From positions 1,446,001 through 1,510,000 of the forward strand of contig JAQFVV010006294.1 of assembly GCA_028023455.1 (NCBI GenBank): 64,000 nucleotides of DNA. Direction: 5' to 3'. The notes under the pieces are model-generated. The model was not told the DNA's origin. It searched no databases and worked only from the letters and a program-made list of their open reading frames with translations. Shown piece by piece: positions 20,285 through 31,640 of this stretch. Every line of letters begins with the position of its first letter. The stretch's first letter is position 1. The stretch is from Epiperipatus broadwayi. Taxonomy: Eukaryota > Onychophora > Udeonychophora > Euonychophora > Peripatidae. A program made the position numbers and the translations under genes.

Positions 20285-23019
20285 CTTGGAAGGAAAGAAA
20301 GTCATTTTATTTAAAGTAAGCTACTTTACTGCTGCTATACCAAAGTCCCTACGGAAAACTTGTTTATTTCTCTATAAACTGACCAAGTGAATTTTCTAAA
20401 AGATTGCATCATTATGCTATATGAGTACAAAGATAATTAATTCTGGTCAAGGTCAGTCATATCCTAAAAGCAAATTTGACCACTGCTTCTGTCAAACTTC
20501 ATTGCTCATGGACTTTAACTATTTCATAAGTTAGCATCGCTGCCGCTGATTTTTTTGAAATTAAAATTTGTCTTCTTTTTAAAATTACAGGAAAACCAAA
20601 TGGACTATGTATGTAACAATACCAGCATTCTCTTCAGCCTTGAGTTCCTTTTTAAAATGGCATTTGGCATATTAAAATCAGACAAAAATTCAATTTATTA
20701 ATATTTTTATTAATAAGTTCATTTAATTTTTTTTCTGTTCAGTTTACTAGATTGCACAAAAAAAAAAAACACGGGCACAAATTTTTCATTGACCAGAGTA
20801 TTTAATAAAATGGATTCAACATGCTTCGATAATTTTGCAATTTCAAGGCCTTCATCCCGAAAATAAACATAAAATACATAGTATTCAATTTTAAATTTTT
20901 TTATTATTTAAATATTATTTTTAATTTTTTTATTATTTGATAAATGTATAATTTATTAATGTGTTTGCACTAGTATGTCTGTGTAGTATATAAATTATAC
21001 TTGTATTCAAATTCATTTATGTACAATGCAATTTTGGAGCTCTGATCCAAGTTAGAGGCAATCTTATTTTAGATTCTCAAAAGGTTTAATAATTTATTAA
21101 TGTGTTTATATTTGTATTAGTGTGTGTGTACTTGCATGTCTATGTTTGTATAACAAGTAATGACTTTTATATATAAAATTAGGCTATTATAAAGCAGTGC
21201 AATGTAAATTTTAAGACTGATTATCAAAAGTACAGAGAGATTGCAGTTGATAAAGCAATCACAAAACTTACTCGGCATAGTATTACTTGAAAATATAAAG
21301 TCTTAGATCTGATAAAGAGAAATTTCAAATGGTGTGTGTGGTGATAGTCACAATGGTTATGTATACCACATGGAATTGTATGCAAGCAAAGAATCAAATC
21401 CTGATTCTTACCTATGCCTTGGTACTCATGCTGTAGAGTCAGTAGTTTTGCCACATCTTGCATCATATTATTTTTAAGTCTATAGCTAGCATATGCAAAT
21501 AAATTATATCTCCATGGGACAATAAATATAACAAGTTAGCATCACTAGTATGAATAAAAAATATAAACATCACTGGTGTACAAAAAAATATAAAATGAAG
21601 AGAAGAAACTCATTTTATCATTGATACAGACAGTAATTTTCAACTTCTAACTTTGCATAAACAAGAAGCTAATTTCTATAATTACAAATGCATATCCATC
21701 TTCTAGAAATAATTTATTTTGAATCTTTTATTAGGATGAATCTTTTTCTTATAGACACTGTGAGATATTTTAACTTTTGGAGTAATAAGATAAAAATAAA
21801 GAATTCTTATGCAACTACTTTTGTAAGTTCTGAAGCTATGGATTATCTCAGGTAAGAACTATTATGTATGGGTTAAATGAGAATTTTGTGAGGAAATACA
21901 AAGTAAATTTAAACTTAATTAATGATAAATTAGAAATTATGAACAAACAATAAAGTAATAATTTTTTCAGATATTGAAATTTCTTTTTTCCATACTTTTT
22001 TAATGATAATCACTATTTGCCTTAACCTTATTGTTTTCCTTAGTTTTTCGATTTTTTGTAAAATATATAGCATTTTGCTCTAACATTATTAAAACTGAAG
22101 TTACTATGAAAATTGTGTCTCAAATCAATTTTTTAAAAATTCAATACGGTGCCAAATACCCTGATATAGTTAAAATAAAGGACTTTCATACAAAATTTTT
22201 CTAAACTTTCTAAATTAATAAAAACTTGATATATATATTTTTATAATTATTATACATGCATTTTCTTTTTATAAAGCTCTTGAAGATATTTATTATCAAA
22301 TCAGTAATATAAAATAAAAATAATATAATTTTATATATTTATGTGCACATATAGTTCCCGCATGTATTTGAATGATAGTTTATACATTATATTATACATT
22401 GTATTATATTATTTCATTTGTAGCAAACAAAAAAAAGGATTAACAACTGTTGAATGTAATTAAAGTAATGGAGTAACTTATGTTATCCTTTAGTCTTGTT
22501 TTCCCATTTTAGCATCTATTGGAATTTATGGAAAGTTTTTATATTTAACATTTATTTCAAAATGTTCATAGCAGCCTTCACAAATTAAAATTTTGTAAAT
22601 AATTAAAGCTGTTAATGTTTTCTGACTTAATTTCTTTTATTATTTTGTTTAACGATGTTAAATAAAATATGAATGATTTTCTTATTATTTAAATTCGTAT
22701 CTGTATTACTTATTAGCATATTCATTCATTGCACATAATTTACAGTCACGTGTCCGATTTAATTTATTATTATTATTTCACTTGAGATTATTGATTATTG
22801 TAATTCTTTTAAATATATTGAAGATCAATAAAATTTACCCTTTGATTTTACATATATTACAGAATCTCATTTTCACATCATTATTTTATAGGAATGACAT
22901 GAAAATAAAATTTTAAAAATAACAAAAGTTTCATCATTCAATAAAGAATTTTAGATAGAATATTTAAAACCAGTTATAAATTCAACCACACCCCATACTC
23001 CATACTGTTACAATATATA
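20285..23019. other. intronic sequence, possible old SINEs
   Basis: Around 20330-20560 the sequence is less AT-rich and looks like an old interspersed repeat. Around 21230-21470 the minus strand has a tRNA-like stretch with a box-B-like GGATTTGATTC. Neither is flanked by a clear target duplication. No convincing exon was found. Confidence 0.3.
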
Positions 23020-23528
23020 ATGTTAAACACAATCATTTTCATACAGAATACATACTTCCACCTCAGTATTTGATAGTACTGTAATAACAAAATAAAATAT
23101 ATAAAGAAGATTGTTCTGAATATATAATTATGATAGAGAGTTTGAAATTAATCAATAAAATTATTTTGTTTTTTTATTGATCAAACAAACTGATTTTTAT
23201 TTAACTTTGTAATTAAACATTGAATGATCTATATGTAATAAAGTAATTCACACTGTGAATATATATATATATAATGTTAAATAGTGCCATTTCAAATAGT
23301 AAATGCTATTATATTAAATAATACACCCTTCCCCTTCAGTACTCAATGATACTGTAATAAGAAAATGAAATCGTTTTCTTGTTGATTCTTTTTATATACA
23401 GTATAAAATTTGTCCTGAATATATAAGATAGAGAGTGTAAAATTAATCAATCAAATTATTTAATTGTTTTTATATTTATCAAGCAGAGAAAGAAAATAAA
23501 TTCATTTTCTTATTATAGTACTGTAGAG
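23020..23528. repeat. two diverged tandem repeat units, with an inverted third at 24080-24160
   Basis: Unit 1 (about 23020-23215) and unit 2 (about 23280-23500) share, in order, atgttaaa, acttccacctcagta or ccttccccttcagta, gatactgtaataa, tgaatatataa, gatagagagt and aaattaatcaat. A third partial unit occurs inverted just after the hAT-type element (24080-24160), including the complement of aaacacaatcatttt. The hAT-type element thus inserted between opposed copies. Confidence 0.6.
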
Positions 23529-24071
23529 CAGCATTTCTCACAATGATATTGGGTTGCTGGGTCATGAATAAATAAATAAAATAAAAACATAAATAAAAAC
23601 ATAAATATCTGGTAGCAAAAATCTTTTTACATTTTAAAAAAATATTAGTATTAATAAAAACAATTAATAAGTAATACTACCTATGCTTTGTGTAGTTTTC
23701 TCAAATTCAATTGTAAATTTGAACTGAAATAATCATAATGTTAAATTTCGCGATTATTTTCAAAATGTAATTTTTGCTTGTATTTCATATTTGAAAATAA
23801 AACACTTTTTTTTTTTTTTGGTAATTAACAAAATGTGTTAAGCTTTTAAATTAAAAGAATGAAGTTTAATTTTAACTCAACTTTTAACTTACAAATTATT
23901 TGTTCATTATAAATATTATCAAATTGATCCGAATATATACATATATACAGTACAGTGCTGATGTAATATCTCTATTATTTTATATTATAATTTATGTAAT
24001 AAACATTTGGGTTGCAAAACTATTTCAATGAAGTCTATTGGGTCATGTGGCAAAGAGGTTGAGAAACGCTA
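23529..24071. mobile_element. non-autonomous hAT-type element with 8-bp target duplication
   Basis: The left end CAGCATTTCTCA and the reverse complement of the right end (TAGCGTTTCTCA) match at 10 of 12 positions; the right end continues AACC inward, like hAT ends. The flanks ctgtagag (23521-23528) and ttgcagag (24072-24079) agree at 6 of 8 bases, both differences being transitions. The internal words gggttgctgggtcatg and attgggtcatgtggc near the two ends extend the inverted similarity. No ORF is present in 543 bp. Confidence 0.7.
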
Positions 24072-24160
24072 TTGCAGAGTACTAAAGTGGAAGTATATAT
24101 TATTTACCGTAACAGCAAAATGATTGTGTTTAATATTATATATGTATATTAAAGGCACTA

Positions 24161-25124
24161 TTTTGTGGGATAATTAGTTTTAAATATAGGAATTAAGTAA
24201 ACAAAAATTAGAAGAATTAAAAAATTCATTTTAAAGTTTTATTTATAATGAGAGTAATTATTAGCTCTTACACACTCTAAAACTATTTGATGCTATGGTA
24301 AAATCACAAAATAGAGTATTAAATAGATGCATTGAAAAAATTAGTTACTAATTACACATAGTAATTAGGTTTTTTAAAAATAAATAATATTTAATCACTA
24401 ATTTAGTATAAAGAGTAAAAAATTAACATTTATTTTGTTTATGACAAATTTTACTATTTCAGTTATCAGAAAAAATGTTAAGATTTTTAATAGAAATTTG
24501 TAAACAAAACAAAAATCTCTTTCTAGGTTGAAACTCAACCTGTCCTTTCCAGTATTTGAATACTACATACCATTATGAACAATTAACAAATCAATTATTA
24601 TTTTATTTAAGAATTCTATAGCAAATAAATAAATAGTCAGAATTATACAATAGATGTTCTTAAATTTCTATGCAAAAAAATTATTTGGACATGGAATTTG
24701 AATACTCACTAATTGTGTAATTTTTTACAAAGTGTATGCATTTCAAATTCAGTTCTGTTTTTAAATGGTTTCACAAAAACATACTTAAACTTGTGCATTA
24801 AATTGCTATGCTTGAACTATGTTTGGCTATGTTGAGGATTAGACAACTTAAGGATTAACTCCCCAATAAATAAATAAATTAAAAAATCAATAATTAATCA
24901 CAAACTATAAATTTTATTATAATATTCATCTAAAAATACATACTGAATTTTATATGAATATCATTAGAAAAATATTAAAGTTACTTCAATATGTGATGTA
25001 ATAGATTAATAAATGTATTTTATAGCTATAAATTTTTTAAATTTTTTATTGACATTATCATCTTTTATATAATCAATATTTTTATTAATAGTATTATAAA
25101 TCTTGTGTTATTTTTCATACTTAC
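24161..25124. other. AT-rich intronic sequence
   Basis: I see nothing gene-like or element-like in this stretch. Confidence 0.4.
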
Positions 25125-25214
25125 CCTATAACTTTTGGCAAGTGCTTTACAATATGGTAAGTGATTTCGAACCAAATCTAATTCATTATTAAAAACTGCA
25201 TTGCATAATGCTTC
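25125..25214 (-). CDS. exon of the ankyrin-repeat gene
   Basis: This 90-nt minus-strand exon encodes 30 residues: EALCNAVFNNELDLVRNHL, then PYCKALAKSYR. ALCNAVFNNELDLVRNHL resembles a diverged ankyrin repeat (..L..A...N....V...L). Splice sites are excellent: acceptor TTCTTTTTTTTTTAG and donor AGG|GTAAGT. Both phases are 0, so it joins in frame to the exon at 9104-9220 and to the preceding one at 37837-37926. The introns on each side are about 15.9 kb and 12.6 kb. Confidence 0.75.
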
Positions 25215-25605
25215 CTAAAAAAAAAAGAATAATCCATACATTCAGAAACAGACAGATAAATAGATAGATGACTAAAATGATAGATGGATAAATAAAGATA
25301 TATAAACACATTCATATTTAAAACTGATTGATATAATAAACCCAAGCAAATTTATTATCAGGTGAAAAAATAATAATGTTATTTGCAAGTTTGAAAAATG
25401 ACAATAAAAAACAAAATTAAATGATTTAAGAGAATCATTAAAAAATAAATTTAAACATAATGATATTTAGATTTTTAAAAAAGCATAAGTATGTTTTAAT
25501 TGGGGTACTAGTTGAGATAACATGCTATTCTTTATGGTAGATGAATGTCCAGTTATTATAAACCAAAATGTAAAACAAAGGATAAAAAAAAATCGTAAAA
25601 ACCTT

Positions 25606-25632
25606 CACCCTCCCCCCCACACACACACACTT
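25606..25632. repeat. C-run plus (CA)n microsatellite
   Basis: cctccccccc is followed directly by about eight ca units. Confidence 0.7.
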
Positions 25633-25856
25633 TTAACTATCTTAATCAGAAATGTCTTCTCCTTCTTGGAAGAATCTGCAGAGGGCTAATTGATTTTTTA
25701 TAAAATAAATTAGTTCAATATGATTAATGGCAAAGCTAGAATTGACAAGATTCTTTATGTTTAAAGTATGATAATGGATTTGAGCACTCAATAATGAAAA
25801 ATCTGTAAAATAACAGTTGTAAAATTTTTATTGGCAGTCATGAACATATAAACTAT

Positions 25857-26510
25857 GTGAAATGTAGAGCTGCAATGTATTGTTCAAGGAAAAAAGATTA
25901 TAATATACAAAAAAATTTAATAATCAATGAATTAAAAATGAATGGTTCCCCTGTATATATAATTAAAAGAAGTATTGGAAAAATAGAGTATAAGATAAAT
26001 AAAAATGAAAAGAGTGAAGGAAAAAAGAAAGGTGAAAATAGATATATAGGAATAAAAACAAATAATAATATCATAGTGAATAAGTTTAACAAAATTATAA
26101 AGAAGATTAATAAAAGATATAAAAGAATAATTAATACAAAAATAGTTAATAAAAAAAGAGAAAACCTATTAAATTTGATAGATAACAAATACATAGGATA
26201 TAATAAAGAAATAATTAATGGAGTATATGTGATAAAATGCAAACAATGTCTAGATAGTGGGATTGATAACAAATATGTGGGAGAAACAAAAAATTCTATA
26301 AAAACAAGATTAAAACAACACATGGCAGATAATAAATCACCAATATATATACATACAAAAGAAACAGGACAAAAATTTACACAAAGTTCAATAAAAATGA
26401 AGTTATATACGAAAAGTATTAAAGAAAGGAAAATAAAAGAAGCTATATTAATAAGAAAGATAAAACAAGAATTTAATAGAGATTCTGGGATTAGGATGAG
26501 ATTGGTATAG
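25857..26510 (+). pseudogene. Penelope-like polyprotein C-terminus with intact GIY-YIG domain
   Basis: 217 residues. Residues 3-45 (RAAMYCSRKK..., ELKMNGSPVYIIKRSIGKI) match the RA..xCS...NG.P...I linker that follows the PLE reverse transcriptase. The GIY-YIG domain spans about residues 120-217: GVYVIKCKQC (GIY motif with the CxxC insert), KYVGETKNSIKTRLKQH (YIG-equivalent YVG, then catalytic Arg), HTKETGQKF, and ERKIKEAILIRKIK near the end. The domain nicks DNA for target-primed reverse transcription. The ORF is open but only the C-terminal quarter of the protein, so it cannot move alone. The listed Met is not a true start: the frame is open upstream (HEHINYV). Confidence 0.85.
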
Positions 26511-26689
26511 TTATAGTTATTAAATAAGATATATATAGGTAAATATGTAAAGAGATACTTGTTTATAAATAAGTTGGGGGTGATAAAAAATGGTTAGGTT
26601 AAATAGGAGTATAAATTTGGGTATATTTATAGATATTAAATAATAAAAAAATAATAAATAAATAAATTAATAAACTTAGCATAATATTT

Positions 26690-26843
26690 ACATATAAAAC
26701 AGTATAATAAAAATTTATAAGAATTATATAAAAATAATGATAAAAGTTAAAGTATATAAAATAAAAAAAATATATATGTAAATAAAGTTGTAGGGAATAT
26801 ATATATAAACATATAAAGAAGTATAATATAAATTTATGAGTAT

Positions 26844-26931
<88 letters not shown>

Positions 26932-27000
26932 GTTAAAGTATAAAAAATAAAATAAAAAAATATATAAATAAAGAGTTGTAGGGGATATATATTTAGTTTA
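26690..27000. repeat. tandem duplication in the PLE 3' region with expanded (TAA)n
   Basis: The block agtataataaaaatttat...aaagttgtagggaatatata (about 26700-26815) is repeated from about 26820 to 27000. In the first copy the middle reads aaaaataatgataaaag; in the second that spot has become an uninterrupted TAA repeat of about 27 units (about 26847-26928). The microsatellite therefore grew inside one copy of the duplication. Confidence 0.8.
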
Positions 27001-27545
27001 AATAATATGTAACAGAGGGAGCTAGGGTATAAGATACTTTTTTGAAAAAAACGATTTTTCATTTTTTTATTTAGAAGATCAGAATAACCTTAGTAAGTGT
27101 AAAGATTATAAAGTTTATAGGTTTTAAATATTCAATAATAATAAATATAAAATATTAATTTTAAAAGAAGAATGAGTAAGAAAATAATAAATATTATGAT
27201 TTAAAATTAAAAGAATTTTAGTTAATAATCATAAAGTTTAAATTTATGAAGAATACAGATAATTAGTAGATTGTTAATAATAATAAAATAGATAATATTT
27301 AGATTAATAGTTGTCCTTGAATGTATATATGTATAAAGTTAAGAATACACATGTATAATTTATATTTATTTTTTATTTATGTAGTACATTTTATTTTATA
27401 TTAATTGTTTTATTTGGGTTTGATTATTTATTTCAGTTTTTTAATATATATATTTTATATTGTTTTTAGTTTTTTATTGTTTAAAATTTTTTTATGGTGT
27501 TATTATATAGTTATGTTTTTTTATTTTGGTCATTATATCATAGCT

Positions 27546-27573
27546 CTGAAGAAGACTGCAGGTCAGTCGAAAC
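27546..27573 (+). ncRNA. hammerhead-like motif at the PLE 3' end (core words intact)
   Basis: CTGAAGA (27546-27552), an extra A, a 5-bp hairpin GACTG-CAGGT-CAGTC, then GAAAC (27569-27573). This is the least decayed member of the CTGAAGA...GAAAC motif in the window and lies about 30 bp before the element end. Stem I is not obvious and the extra A departs from the classical fold, so cleavage is uncertain. Confidence 0.5.
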
Positions 27574-27614
27574 GTAGGTATATGTACAAATAAAGTTTTG
27601 CTAATCATCTTGTA

Positions 27615-28370
27615 TTTCATTCCAATATCAGCCTTTCAAGCTAATTGAGCATGTGCCTTTTGAGAGTGTTAAATAAATGAATTCTCTCCTCTTCAATCCA
27701 AGATATAGTATTTATGCAGGAATAAAAAGAATCCCTCTTATTCCTATGACTCAAATTTTTTATATGAGCAAATCTGCAGAACTGTTGAAGAGAGTGTGAG
27801 TAGATTCTCGCTTTAAATGACTATTTACGATGTTTTTTGACTGAATGACGTCGGTGTAATTACTTAGAATTTACTAAATGTCATTCTTACTGAAACTTAA
27901 TTATGAGTAAATAAGCAAATATTTTATCTAGCGCCGTGCTTGCAATTATATTTCATTCCAATATCAGCCTTTCAAGCTAATTGAGCACGCACCTTTTGAG
28001 AGTGTTAAATAAATTAATACTCTCCTCTTCAATCCAAGATATAGTATTTATGCAGGAATAAAAAGAATCCCTCTTATTCCTACAACTCAAATTCTTTTAT
28101 ATGAGCAAATCTGAAGAACTGTTGAAGAGAGCGTGAGTAGATTCTCACTTTAAATTACTATTTACGATGTTTTTTGACTGAATGATGTCGGTGTAATTAC
28201 TTAGAATTTACTAAATGTCATTCTTACTGAAACTTAATTATGAGTAAATAAGCAAATATTTTATCTAGCACCATGCTTGCAATTATATTTTATTCCAATA
28301 TCAGCCTTTCAAGCTAATTGGAATGAAATATAATTGCAAGCACGGCGCTAGATAAAATATTTGCTTATTT
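27615..28370. mobile_element. tandem plus inverted repeat insertion with 12-bp target duplication
   Basis: Two direct ~330-bp units (27615-27944 and about 27946-28285) are about 95% alike. A partial third (to about 28320) follows, then a short inverted piece (gaatgaaatataattgcaag from 28321) complementary to the unit end. The block is flanked by perfect aatcatcttgta at 27603-27614 and 28371-28382. Each unit contains the hairpin AGGAATAA/TTATTCCT. No ORF and no hammerhead core were found. The layout (dimer plus inverted end, 12-bp duplication) matches the retroposons elsewhere in the window. Confidence 0.8.
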
Positions 28371-28382
28371 AATCATCTTGTA

Positions 28383-29819
28383 GTTATTAAATAATGGATT
28401 CAAAATACAGACTAAGATATCAGCTAATGCATATCAAATTCTTAGGCTTATTATAATAATTGGTGGTGAATGAACAAATTATCATTGATAATATGCTAAG
28501 AGTTCATTCAATATATAACAATAATGAAAAGATTCCCTTAATTAAAAATAGAAATTCAAACCCACAACAATGAAGGTTGTCTTTTAGTTGTAAAATGGAT
28601 GAGCTCTAAATTCAAACTAGTATATTTTACATTATTTCAACAATCTATAGTATGCCTTTCTTTACCTATTATGTATAAACTAATGGAGAAAATCATTGCA
28701 TATCTTTAACATAATTTCATTTTCATAATACTTTATCTTACATAAATATTTCATATTGTAAATCAAATACAGTATCAATAGTCTTAACCTGTATGATATG
28801 CATTTATAAAACTTTTTTCACAAAATCTGAATGGATGCAGGGTAAATATCCATCCATATATGACAATTCTGATGCTATTCAATTAATTTTTTCATCTTCA
28901 AATTCATAAATATATGTTTTAATTATAATCTTCTGTTAATATCATTTCTTTATATTTCTCAGTTACTATTTGAAATATTATTATTAATATTCTTTTTTTT
29001 TTTTTTTAGCTATAACTTTATACTTTATGAAGAAAACATTTTTTTCCACCATTAAAAGTTTCTGAACAACTTTATGTATAAAAACTAGAATAAAACTCTA
29101 ATCTTTATAAGTAATATTAAATATACTACCTGTATTTTACAAAGACAATAATATTTTAAAATTATTTTTTATACATACCTATTATTCAAATAATAAGTTC
29201 TTTCTTTAGTGAAATTTTCATACACACACACACAAATCTTTATTTCATTTGTATCTCTCTATCACTTTTTTGTTATATTGTATATAGAGAAAGAGAGAGA
29301 TTTGTACAATTGTAACAGTAAATAGTTTATATATTAAGATACATGCTTATATAAACTTTATGTTCGTTTTAAGTAGAATGTTAATCACTCATATTAATTT
29401 GTAACTAATTGCAACAATATATTATCAGACTCCACATGTAGCTGATAATAAAATGACCTTTGGATATAAGGTTTAACTATGAATAATAAATAAAGAACGC
29501 CTGATTAAAAGTACTTCTTGCTGTTTTGTAAAATAGAACTTTAATTCATCAAAGGTTAAACACTGCTTTCAATACAATCTTTTTTGTCTCTTTTTCTTTT
29601 TCAGTCATCTAAATTATTGTAATTAACTAATTATCATGAGTCTCTCATGCCCTCAGTCATGTATACTAACTGCAATAATAAGATTGTCTGTTTATACAAA
29701 CTGTATTTCCATCCCTTAGTTATATTTATAGGATTTCTGATTCCAATTACTCCCATTTTCATTTCTCTTTTTTTCAGTTTAAGTCCTTGAAAATTAAAAA
29801 AAAAAAGCCATGACAAAAA
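28383..29819. other. AT-rich intronic sequence
   Basis: No exon or element recognised. There is a (CA)n run at about 29221-29234 and a GA-rich patch near 29288. Confidence 0.4.
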
Positions 29820-31640
29820 TAGGCTTAGTAGGCTGCAATCCTTAGTTGTGATTTTTGTAGGAAGGTATTACAATGTCTAAGCTGGATTGGAACTGAATTT
29901 GCAACAGAAGTTCCAGTGGGCAAAGACTATTAAGGAACTTCTGTCATGAAAGGGCCTTAGAAAATGTAATCTAAAATTGGCATGTCTCACAGTCCAGATA
30001 TATTGTCATCCCTAGAAAATTACTTATTAAAGAGATAATATTTACTGAGGCTATAACCTTGATAATATGCATATAAAATGCGATAGTAGGGACCTCTACA
30101 GAGATAAATAATAATATTATCAGTAGTAATGCTAAACAAGAAAGCAGTATTAATTCTAAAGGTATCATAAATCTAATACTTATATAAATAAAGGTCCGTG
30201 GAACTCTTCAAGATCAGAATAGAGAAAACACTGGTGACTCAAAAACTGTCAAGATTTAAGATCGATATAATTGCTTAATGAAACTTATTTGCCAGATGAA
30301 GGAAGTTTAATAGATCAGGTTTGGGATAAGTCAGTGAAAAGAGATGGTATGCTATATTTGCTGTAAAATCTAATTTAATACTTTCTATTCCTTTAATTCC
30401 TTATTGTATCAATGAAAATATATTAAAATTTAGCATGCACAATGATAGTAGCACTCATTATTGCATATGCTTCAACATGATATCAGAGAAAACTTTTATT
30501 CATTGCTGGATAACATTACTATAGCAATACCCACAAAAGATTATTTTTTTCTTCTTGTACACTTTAATGCCAAAAGTTGTTGAAAATAGCAGTATTGACA
30601 CTGTAAATTCAAATGGTCTGTTTTTATTGAATGTGTGTACAACATATGGATTGACCATCAAAAACATTTTGTTTAGGGATAAAAATCACTGCAAAGGAAC
30701 ATTGATGTGTTCATACTCAAAACAGTGACATTTAAAGATTACATTATAGTTGGAAATCAGAATACACGAGAAGTTCATACTATGTGAGATAGTTGAACAT
30801 CTCATAGATTAGTATGCTCCAATATTAAATGATAGTCTCATTTTAAAAAAAAGATCTTATTTCAATTATATTTACAAGAAAATTGATGTTTGTTCTTTAG
30901 AAATATCTATATTTACTAAATTTTAATAAGCAATTTTAATAATAACTATTAAAATTTAGTAAATAGACTTCCAGGATTATCATGCTAGGTGTGGATTTTT
31001 TTTAAAAAAGTGTTATGGATACAGGTAAATCTATTCTTGGATTCATTAAAAAGAATTATGATTGTTTTTCTGCCAATGATCTTGTTATTAGTGACTTGAT
31101 TAAAAGAAAACAGCAGTTTCTGCTTGGCAGAATACTAAATTGAATGTGGAGCTTGATTATAGAAATTTAAAGACAGAGGTTCAATGACTAACACACATTT
31201 CAATGATTAACAAGTAAAATTAAAAATTCTCGATTGATTAAAATTGCAAATGAAATACAGATGAACACTATTTGTGATCCTTGTAGATTGCTATTTGATG
31301 CATTGGAAGCAATATAAGAACCTGAAAAACAATATCATAATTTTATTAAATCCAGCAATGATATTTTCTTATATAATGACAGTGATATTTTGAAAAGCTG
31401 AAAGAAATATTTCAGTTGTTTTTTGAATAATGATGTAAGAAATGAGATGATGACTTTAATGATATATCCATTTTATCTACTCATTTAAATTTGGACAAAG
31501 ATAGCCAGCCTAATGAAGTCAAAACAGCTTTTTGTAATCTTAAAAATGGAAAAGTTGCAAATCCCGATGAAATACCTCAAGATGTTTTAAAATATAGCAG
31601 CGATATATAAACTTCTAAAATATTGAAATTTTGAAAAATA
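29820..31640 (+). mobile_element. decayed LINE (endonuclease to start of reverse transcriptase)
   Basis: With frameshifts, the plus strand from about 30190 reads RGTLQDQNRENTGDSKTVKI, resembling the first strands of the apurinic endonuclease of a common invertebrate LINE. About 31020-31100 gives ILGFIKKNYDCFSANDLVIS, the late endonuclease region. About 31510-31600 gives NEVKTAFCNLKNGKVANPDE, the entry to reverse transcriptase (EV..AI..LK.GKA.GPD). The LINE is then cut off. The 5' part (29820-30190) looks like untranslated leader. All frames are broken. Confidence 0.65.
30910..30965. repeat. 18-bp perfect inverted repeat
   Basis: tatttactaaattttaat (30910-30927) and its exact complement (30948-30965) are separated by 20 bp, inside the decayed LINE. 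This could form a stable hairpin; no function is evident. Confidence 0.7.

Larger units (their letters stand above)
25830..27602 (+). mobile_element. 5'-truncated Penelope-like element
   Basis: The element starts within the linker between reverse transcriptase and endonuclease, encodes the intact GIY-YIG tail (25857-26510), has a ~1-kb AT-rich 3' region and ends with the hammerhead-like motif (27546-27573) and aaataaagttttgct. It lacks the reverse transcriptase and a recognisable upstream terminal repeat. Its 3' region contains a tandem duplication carrying an expanded TAA repeat. It is followed at once by the target word aatcatcttgta, which also bounds the insertion at 27615-28370. Confidence 0.75.

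Noticed and set aside
21224-21466. 80-codon minus-strand ORF and an internal 37-nt exon-like piece
   Set aside because: The region looks like an old tRNA-like SINE, and the exon phase does not fit the neighbouring ankyrin exons.
25898-26323. 141-codon minus-strand ORF opposite the PLE endonuclease
   Set aside because: It is Leu/Ile/Phe-rich filler lying antisense to a GIY-YIG frame with clear motifs.
26724-27062. 112-codon ORF with a long Tyr run
   Set aside because: The Tyr run is the translated (TAA)n microsatellite; no domain is present.
27615-27960. Hammerhead in the 330-bp tandem unit
   Set aside because: Neither strand has CTGANGA with a following GAAA; CTGAATGA and CTGATATTGG are one or more bases off in invariant positions.
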